This document shows positions 56,925 through 64,000 of a stretch of 64,000 nucleotides of DNA, piece by piece. Position 1 is the stretch's first letter, and each line of letters opens with the position of its first letter. The DNA lies in NCBI RefSeq assembly GCF_958295425.1, contig NC_081154.1, positions 21,238,540 to 21,302,539 of the forward strand, read 5' to 3'. The stretch is from Solea solea (lineage: Eukaryota > Chordata > Actinopteri > Pleuronectiformes > Soleidae). The translations under genes and the position numbers were made by a program. The notes under the pieces were generated by a model that worked only from the letters and a program-made list of their open reading frames with translations, was not told the origin of the DNA and did no database searches.

Positions 56925-57779
56925 AAATTAACCATTTGCATAGAATTTAAATATGTACAGAGAAATCAAAGAAATGAAAAGAAACATATGAAGTAAAATT
57001 AAACATTTGCAGATAATTTGCATAGAATTTAAATATGTACAGAGAAATTAGAAATAAGCAGGAGTTAAAGTCCGGATGTTAAAAAATGTGCAGAGGAATT
57101 AAACAATTGCATAGAAAATAAATATATAACTGTGTTAAGTTAACCCGTGCTAAACGTCTATTCAAAAACTATATAAAAAATAGAAAGTGACTAGAAATAA
57201 AATGTTTTATACAACTATAAACTGTGTTAAAACTATAAAGTGACCGCAGAAGTAAAAATGTTTTATAAAATATAAACTATATTAAAAATGTAAAGTGACA
57301 GTATTTCTGGTGTCATTTCTTTTTGAAACAAACTTGCCATAGCCATTAAGCAGGTTACTTTAATGTTTATTTTATGAAACCACTTTTTTTTTAATTTAAA
57401 TTAAATTTTGGTTATGTTTTGCTAAGTATGATTTGAAATATTGGGTTAAATGCCCAGACAGAAATGGAGTTGGACGTTTAAACAACTGGAGTTGAATAAT
57501 GTAAAAATTTAAATCTATTGTACTAAGACAAAGTTCTTACAACAGGCTACAATAGTTATGTTGAAATGGATGTTTAAGTTCAAAGACCTTAAACATGACA
57601 GAGAGCACATGGGTGGTAAAGGCATCTACATCCATCCTCTGTTGGAATTACTTTAAGAAGCATTGTCTGTACTAGTATACTACGTGCATGCATGCAGCCT
57701 GTTGCAGTTGCTCCTGTTCGTTATTCTCTTCTTTTTTTCTCTATAACTAAGCTACCTTTTTTATATAAGTGTTTTAACT
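56925..57779. repeat. AT-rich degenerate tandem repeats
   Basis: TTTGCATAGAATTTAAATAT followed by GTACAGAGAAAT occurs at about 56936 and 57017. A ~65-bp unit with AAATGTTTTATA..ACTATAAACT..TATAAAGTGAC occurs about twice at 57180-57300. The rest is unassigned; no gene. Confidence 0.65.
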
Positions 57780-60300
57780 TTATATTTTACTTAGTTAACC
57801 TGTGCACTCTAGGATAACGTGGATAGAGAGAGTCCTGGTCTTTATTTTCGCCGTGGAAAAACTTCATTTACTCTGCCGGACTGCTGTTGCGCAGCAACTC
57901 TATGGCCGCAGTGTTTACACCAGGGATCAGCTGAACGCGCTGAAGCCAGCCGGCATGGCGACAAGATTAACTGGTGTACCTGAAGAGCTCTGGAGGAGGA
58001 CGCACAGAGGATGCAGGGGAGGAACGAAGCAAAGCAGAAGGAGAAGACAGATGCTTACGGAAAGGAGGAGATATAAGCCGTGTCTCCACTTTCTCATCAT
58101 GGGTAACTTGAGGGCGCTGGCTAATACGACTGATGAGTTGACAGCGCTAGCCAGGAGATGTAAGCAAGAATGCATACAGCTGCTCCCCTCCCCCCTCTGG
58201 GTAGGTCAGACCACAACCTGGTGCTCCTCAGCCCCTGTTATCTGCCTCTAGTTAAAAGTCAGCCTGCAACCGTGAAGACAGTGAGGAGATGGTCAGAGGA
58301 GACACTACAGGGCTGCTTTGAGTCGATGGACTGGCAGGTGCTCCGTGAGCCACATGGAGAGGATATTGATGGTCCCACAGAGTGCTTCACAGATGATATC
58401 ACCTTCTGTGTGGACTCCACTGTTCCAACCAGGATTGTTTATTGTTACCCAAACAACAAACCTTGGGTGACTAAGGACATTAAAGCCATCCTCAACAACA
58501 AGAAGAGGGCCTTCAAAGCTGGAAACAGGGAGGAGGTGAGAATAATCCAGGAGGAACTGAAGGTGAGGATCTAAGAGATCAAGGAGGAATATAGGAAGAA
58601 GCTGGAGTGGAAACTCCAGCAGAACATGAGGGAGGTCTGGAGTGGAATGAAGACAATCACAGGCTTCAGTAATAACAACAACAGAGGAGTAGAAGGCAGC
58701 AATATTCAATGAGATGAATATCATTCCTGGCTCCTCTGCGGCCTGTTCTCACCTAGCTGCACCTAACCCCACTCCTCCCCCACCTGTCACCTCTACAGTG
58801 TGCTTCACTGTTGACCATGTGAGAAGACAGCTGATGAGACTCCACTCAAACAAGGCTGCAGGCCCTGATGGAATCAACCCCAAGGTGCTCAAGGCCTGTG
58901 CACCCTAGCTATGTGGAGTACTTCATCATGTCTTCAACATGATCCTGATTCTTCAGAGGGTCCCTGTGATGTGGAAGACATCATGCCTGGTTGCTGTACC
59001 AAAGACGCCGCAACCCAGTGACGTCAAGGATTACAGACCTGTGGTACTGACCTCCCATATCATGAGGACCATGGAGAGACTGGTCCTGGATCAGCTCAGA
59101 CCCAGGGTCAAGCCATTTCTGGATAAGCCGGCGAGCACTGTGAGGGTCATGTTCTTTGACTTCTCCAGTGCATTTAACACCATCCATCCAGCACTTCTGG
59201 GTGAGAAGCTGACAGCAATGCAGGTAGATGCCCCCCTCGTGTCCTGGAATGTGGACATCCTGACTGGCAGACTAAAGTACGTGAGCCTGCATCACTGTGT
59301 GTCAGACAGAGTGATCAGCAACACCGGGGCACCGCAGGGTACTGTCATCTCTCCCTTCCTCTTCACCCTTAACACCACAGACTTCTTTTGCACAGAGACC
59401 TGCTACCTTCAGAAGTTTTCTGATGACTCGGCCATAGTTGGATGTATCAGCAAGGGTGATGAGGATGAGTACAGGGTGACTGTCGACAACTTTGTCACAT
59501 GGTGTGAGCAGAACCATCTGCAGCTCAACGTGGCTAAGACAAAGGAACTGGTTGTGGATCTGAGGAGGAACAAGGCACTGGTGACCCCTGTTTCCATCCA
59601 GGGGGACGGTGTGGACATTGTACATTGATTACCAATACCTGGGAACACACATAGACAATAAACTTGATTGGGCAAAGAACACTGATGCTCTCTACAAGAA
59701 GGGCCAGAGTTGTCTCTATTTTCTGAGGCGCCTGAGGTCCTTCAACATCTGCCGGACTATGCTCAAGATCTTCTATGAGTCTGTGGTGGCTGGTGCGATC
59801 CTCTATGCTGTTGCTTGCTGGGGCAGCAGGCTGAGGGTTACAGATGCCAACAGACTCAACAAGCTGATCCGTAAGGCCAGTGATGTGGTAGGAGTGGAGC
59901 TGGACTCTCTTACACCAGTGTCAGAGAGGAGGATGCTGCCAAAACTGCATGCCGTCTTGGACAATGTCTCCCACCCACTCCATAACACACTGGTCAAACA
60001 CAGAAGCACTTTTAGCCGAAGAATGATTCCGCCAAAATGTACTACTGAGCGCCATCCTTCCTACCTGTGGCCATCAGACTCCACAACTCCTCCCTCCTTT
60101 AATGTTTGACATACGTGTTGGGATCTGTGCAATTTCTTAATCTTCATTTGAAGATGAGGAAGATTTGTTCATTAAGTTTTAAAAACTGTTTTAGTTTTTT
60201 AATTCAAGTTCCATATCACCACACGTATTGCTTCACTGTGCAAACGAAAGTGAAATTAATACTAGGTCACTATTGTGTTTTTGCTGCCCTCTATCGTTAA
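57780..60300 (+). pseudogene. Jockey/L2-group LINE, internally deleted
   Basis: 5' part, 57834-58150: YTRDQLNALKPAGMATRLTG, VPEELWRRTHRGCRGG, RRYKPCLHFLIMGNLRAL. Most of the endonuclease is missing; only its end, GRSDHNLVLLSPCYLP, remains at about 58200. RT follows: HSNKAAGPDGINPKVLKACA (58830), MWKTSCLVAVPKTPQP, DYRPVVLTSHIMRTMERLVL, then a deletion, MFFDFSSAFNTIHPALLGEK, NTGAPQGTVISPFLF and the catalytic-site box FSDDSAIVG (59416-59442). The thumb and C-terminus are LQLNVAKTKELVVDLRRN (59520), LGTHIDNKLDWAKNTDALYK, KGQSCLYFLRRLRSF, YESVVAGAILYAVACWGSR and RHPSYLWPSDSTTPP (to 60109). Stops occur at 58572, 58905 and 59626. 3' UTR to about 60300. Confidence 0.85.
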
Positions 60301-62727
60301 AAAACAACAACAGTGACACTGGTTTGGTTTAAATAACACAATTTACAGAGTTACATTTGTATCAATAATGGTCAATCTTGACTATTCCAAGGTGGTGGGA
60401 GGGAGGCCCCCAAATCATATTCTTCTTTGGGCCCCAGAAAGGCTTGGGCCGGCCCTGGTAACAGTTAAAAATATGTTCTCTCTCTGTAAACTCATAACTT
60501 CAATATGCCTTTCGGATCAAGTTGTGTAGTTGTTGCAAAGATGGTGGGAATTGTTGGTGGGAATTCTATTTCTTTTCTTTTTTTGAGTAAAATTTCTATT
60601 TATGTAAACTAAAGAATCCCACATGTCGCACAAATGAGGGCAAAGATCCGGCAGCAGGGACATGGGAGTGTGTGGAGCAGGAGAGGTCAAACATCACATG
60701 GGACCATGTCTGACCTCTGCAGTACAGCACACTGGGGACAACAAGCTGTCACTCACTCTTCTTTTCCGTCTCTCTTGTGTCTACTTTGTCCTTTTGTTTA
60801 ACAAGTAGTTTTTATGCATGAATTTAATTTCCTTTATTTAATCAGGTAAAAACTCATTGAGACCAAGATGGCAGCACAAAAACAGAATGTTACTCCAAAC
60901 ACACATAAAATATGATCACACACTGCAGGAAAACAAGTATATGCTTTATATGTTTCATGTATGCATGCAACATATACTCTGTTGCCTTTTCTATCCTGAT
61001 ATTTTTCTCTTGCCAGAATAATTCCTATTTTCAGATGTGGCCCTAATCCTAAATCTCAGAATTCCTATTTCAAAATTCTAATTTTTTTCTCAGAATTGTG
61101 CTTTTTTGTTTGTTTGTTTGAAGAACATATTTTTTTTATTTTATAGTTATATTTATTTTACAGTTTCGGTTCTGTTATGTATGTTTCATTATGCTTGCCA
61201 GCAGGGGCCTGAGTCTATGAAAAATGACTGTCAGCCATGTAGTAGAAGTAAACGGTTTGTTTTCAGTTGTGAGACAGAGCCAGTGCTTGTGGGAAAGAAA
61301 GTGTGTACATAGATGTCTCAGTCCTGCCAGAGTAATGGTGAACTCATTCCTGCACCATTGTTGCGTGAGTGGTGTAAACATTTCCAAAACATTCCTACAC
61401 ATGGCCATAATCCGCTTCTGTAAATAAGAGGATTAAGTAACAAAATCAAAAAGGTAAAAAAAAAACATCCTCACTCCAATAAAGAGAAGAAAGAGAATTC
61501 ACCACACTGTCCCACATTTAAAACAGAAGAAGAAACATTGATATTTTCTGTTAATAAGCTTTGAGATTGTTTCTTTACTAAATCATATCTATCTATTTCA
61601 CAATGTTTTCATTCATGTGTTCATTCATTTTCATATAGATTATTGATTATCATATTTCACTACGTTCATTGAACTAGTTCAAAATGGCACAGCATTAAAT
61701 CAAATTATATGACTTTTAATATCAGAAGTCTGACTTTAATCTGAGATCTCTGAATTGTGTCTTGTTTTATTTACCTACTTTGTTTCCCAAAACATTTTAA
61801 TTAATGATATCTATTAGGAGGAGAATAATTCAACATTACTGATGTGAAACACAAGCAAGATATATTATTAGTATGGTATATTATTTTGGATTTTTACATT
61901 TTCGTAATTTTTGCCATTTAAGAAGTGATATTTATGATATTTTGAGCACCTGATTATTACTTACAATCTCTGAACCAACACCACACTTTTCTTTGTTTTT
62001 CCATTTAAAATGACTCAATATAGTATTAATACAATTTACACACAAACATAAGATATATAACAAGATATAAAAGATTTAAAATATATATGTACAGTATAAA
62101 TATAAAGCATTTTGATGTAAAATTTCGTCCTTTTTCTTGAAACCATCAGGGAACTCTCCACATAAAGCATAGTAAGGTAAAGTGATTGGAAGTGAAAGAT
62201 AAGCTTTGCCACATATGGATGTTGTTAAGTCTGACATGTGTTCATACATCTTTGTGAACCCCTCATGCTCATGCATGGGTTCACAAAGGTGAGACAAAAT
62301 CTGTGAAGCTTCAGGAGCTGTATTTACTTAATTTGATTAGATACTGAATAGATATGGAGGGGAAAGAGCAGAGTCCGAGCTAGAGGGGGGGCCGGGGTAG
62401 CACTGGACCCCCCTGAAATCTGATTGGACCCCCCAGGTGCCCCCCCAGATGATTCACATATCACGGTACTGCACGTCTTGTCGAAAGGAGCCAGTTGCAT
62501 TTTTTAAATCATTGATTGCTAAGTCCCTCCTGAACAATAGTTGGCGCTATGTACCACAACGAGTTGTAATCCACATTTATTAGGAGAAGAAGAAGAATCG
62601 CCACAGAAGAAGAGGACCGTTTATCATTGCTGGAGTTCGTTAAGCCAGGAGAACAGGACAGAGGATCAACACACGACACGACAAAAAAGAAGAAGAGAGG
62701 TAGGATAAATAGACTTCATGGACAGTG
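60301..62727. other. unassigned noncoding DNA with repeat fragments
   Basis: At 60400-60460 the sequence GGGCCCCAGAAAGGCTTGGG and CCGGCCCTG reads in complement as a hAT-type CAGGGCCGGCCCAAGCC end with no partner found. G- and C-runs at 62384-62450 (GGGGGGGCCGGGG; CCCCCCAGGTGCCCCCCC) and AGAAG-rich DNA at 62580-62700 are of common fish repeat types. No gene recognised. Confidence 0.4.
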
Positions 62728-64000
62728 AAATCAGAATCAGAATCACCTTTATTGTCATTATACAGTGTACAACGAGATTAAAGGACAGCTCTAGTAGTGC
62801 AAGTGAAGAGATAAGAGTAGAAGAAGAAACAACAAAACAGTGCATCAACACCTTCAACAAAATTAGAAGGATATGTAGTAAAAAAAAAGTATTCAAAGTA
62901 TTTACAGTGGGAGCCAGTAAGAGAAATATGCAGTATATGATACAGTACATTGTTCATTGTACAGCAGAGTGGATGTATGTGGGGTGTGTATATTGCACGG
63001 ATAAGAAGTGTAAGAATATTGCACAGATTGGAAGAGTTACTTAGTGTTAAGCACTCTTATTGCACTTGGATAAAAGGGGTTTGCAAACCTAGAGGTGCGG
63101 GCCTGGATGGACCTGTACCTCTTTCCTGAGGGCAACAGTGAGAACAGGCTGTGCCCAGGGTGTGAGCTGTCACAGGTGATGCTGGTGACTCTGCGCAGAC
63201 ACCTGGTGTTGTAGATGTCTGACAGAGAGGACAGCTGCACTCCTATGGTGCCCTGTGCTGACTTTCTGACTCTTTCCAGAGCCTTCTTGTCAGCTTGAGA
63301 GCTGCTCCTGAACCACACCAAGATGTTGTGGGTGAGGATGCTCTCCACAGAGCACCTGTAGAAGGACAGCAGCAGGTCCCGAGACACGTTGACCCTTGTG
63401 AGTGACCTCAAAAAGTACAGGCGCTGCTGTGCCTTTTTCACAAGGGCATTGGTGTTAGTCCCCCATGTGAGGTCCTGCGAAATGTACGTTCCCAGAAAGT
63501 CACTGACCCTCTCCACCAGGTCTCCCCCTGTGAGAAGAGGAGCAAGAACCTCCTTCCCTCTCCTGAAGTCCAGCACCAACTCCTTTGTTTTTGAGGAGTT
63601 GCGTGCCAGGTTATTGAGGGAGCACCAGGCAGCGAGGTTCAGGACCTCCTCCCTGTAGGCTGTCTCGTCGCCATTTTCAATCAGCCCCACCACAGTGGTG
63701 TCATCCGCAAATTTCACGAGGACGTTGCTGCTGTGGATTGGTGCGCAGTCATGGGTGTACAGGGTGCACACAGCCCTGGGGAGCCCCGGTGCTCACAGAC
63801 AGGATTGAGGACTCGTGGTCCCCTAGCCTGACTGACTGCAGGCGGTCAGTGAGAAAGTCTCTGATCCATCTGCAGGTGTGCTCGCCGATTCCCAGACCGC
63901 GCAGCTTGGATAGCAGTCTGCTCGGAACAAGTGTGTTGAAAGCAGAACTGAAGTCCACAAACAGCATCCTCGCGTAACTGCCAGAGTGTTCAAGGTGTTT
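62728..64000 (-). pseudogene. Jockey/L2-group LINE, RT C-terminal half (runs off window)
   Basis: On the minus strand from the window edge: MLFVDFSSAFNTLVPSRLL, WIRDFLTDRLQSVRLGDHES and STGAPQGC. After a small deletion/frameshift near 63760 the 244-codon segment 63771-63037 continues with YTHDCAPIHSSN, KFADDTTVVGLIENGDE (intact catalytic FADD), NSSKTKELVLDFRRGKE, KAQQRLYFLRSL, LSFYRCSVESILTHNILVW, HPGHSLFSLLPSGKRYRS and NPFYPSAIRVLNT. The 3' UTR ends in TGATTC repeats (seen on plus as TCAGAATCAGAATCACCTTT at 62731), the expected tail. The 5' half lies outside the window. It is a different subfamily from the 57.8-kb LINE (FADD rather than FSDD). Confidence 0.9.

Overview
The window reads as nuclear DNA of a ray-finned (teleost) fish. 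It is AT-rich and intron/intergenic in character, and it is dense in transposon families typical of teleosts: TTAA-target elements with a THAP-like remnant, many hAT elements, L2/Jockey-group LINEs (one ending in a TTACA/TGTAA tail like eel UnaL2), L1/Tx1-like and RTE LINEs, Ty3/Gypsy-type LTR elements and tRNA-derived SINEs. The only confidently recognised host coding sequence is at the left edge, bases 1-347: the last coding exon of the p75 neurotrophin receptor gene (ngfr), with its death domain and a C-terminus ending in TSVV. Nothing prokaryotic is present: no rRNA, CRISPR or operon.

Layout. 0.35-11.5 kb is noncoding flank with a dispersed repeat, a TA-flanked MITE, a solo LTR in an AT-rich tract (4986-5333), a 1.2-kb TTAA element with a frameshifted THAP-like finger (6453-7678), an L1/Tx1 relic (8.0-9.4 kb) and a 22-bp minisatellite. 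11.57-16.6 kb is a decayed LTR retrotransposon whose 5' LTR is split by a second TTAA element (12046-15341). That element is mostly a ~50-copy, 55-bp satellite. 16.9-20.0 kb is an intron-bearing hAT transposase relic with other elements nested in it. 20-33 kb holds more hAT MITEs (three with good 8-bp target duplications), LINE 3' ends and SINE pieces, and two nested TA-flanked elements at 31.7-33.4 kb.

37.56-42.21 kb is a candidate CACTA-like transposon: CACTG...CAGTG ends, TA on both sides, and a spliced gene of a recurrent teleost uncharacterised family. A possible relative begins at 46.1 kb. Between 54.6 and 56.9 kb lie a 233-codon open segment resembling the C-terminal part of a transposase-like protein and a PB1-like gene of the same group. 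Between these are SINEs, hAT elements, an L2 LINE (minus strand), a nearly full-length RTE LINE (50.46-53.87 kb) split by a solo LTR with a perfect 4-bp target duplication, and a LINE 3' end. 57.8-60.3 kb is an internally deleted Jockey/L2-group LINE on the plus strand, and 62.7-64.0 kb is another on the minus strand running off the window.

The window is best read as a stratified transposon graveyard next to ngfr. The strongest 'second look' items are the satellite amplified inside a TTAA element, the putative CACTA-like element carrying accessory genes, two apparent GC-AG introns, and a 59-bp identical segment linking the PB1-like gene end to a nearby LINE. Family names come from recalled motifs, not from a database search.
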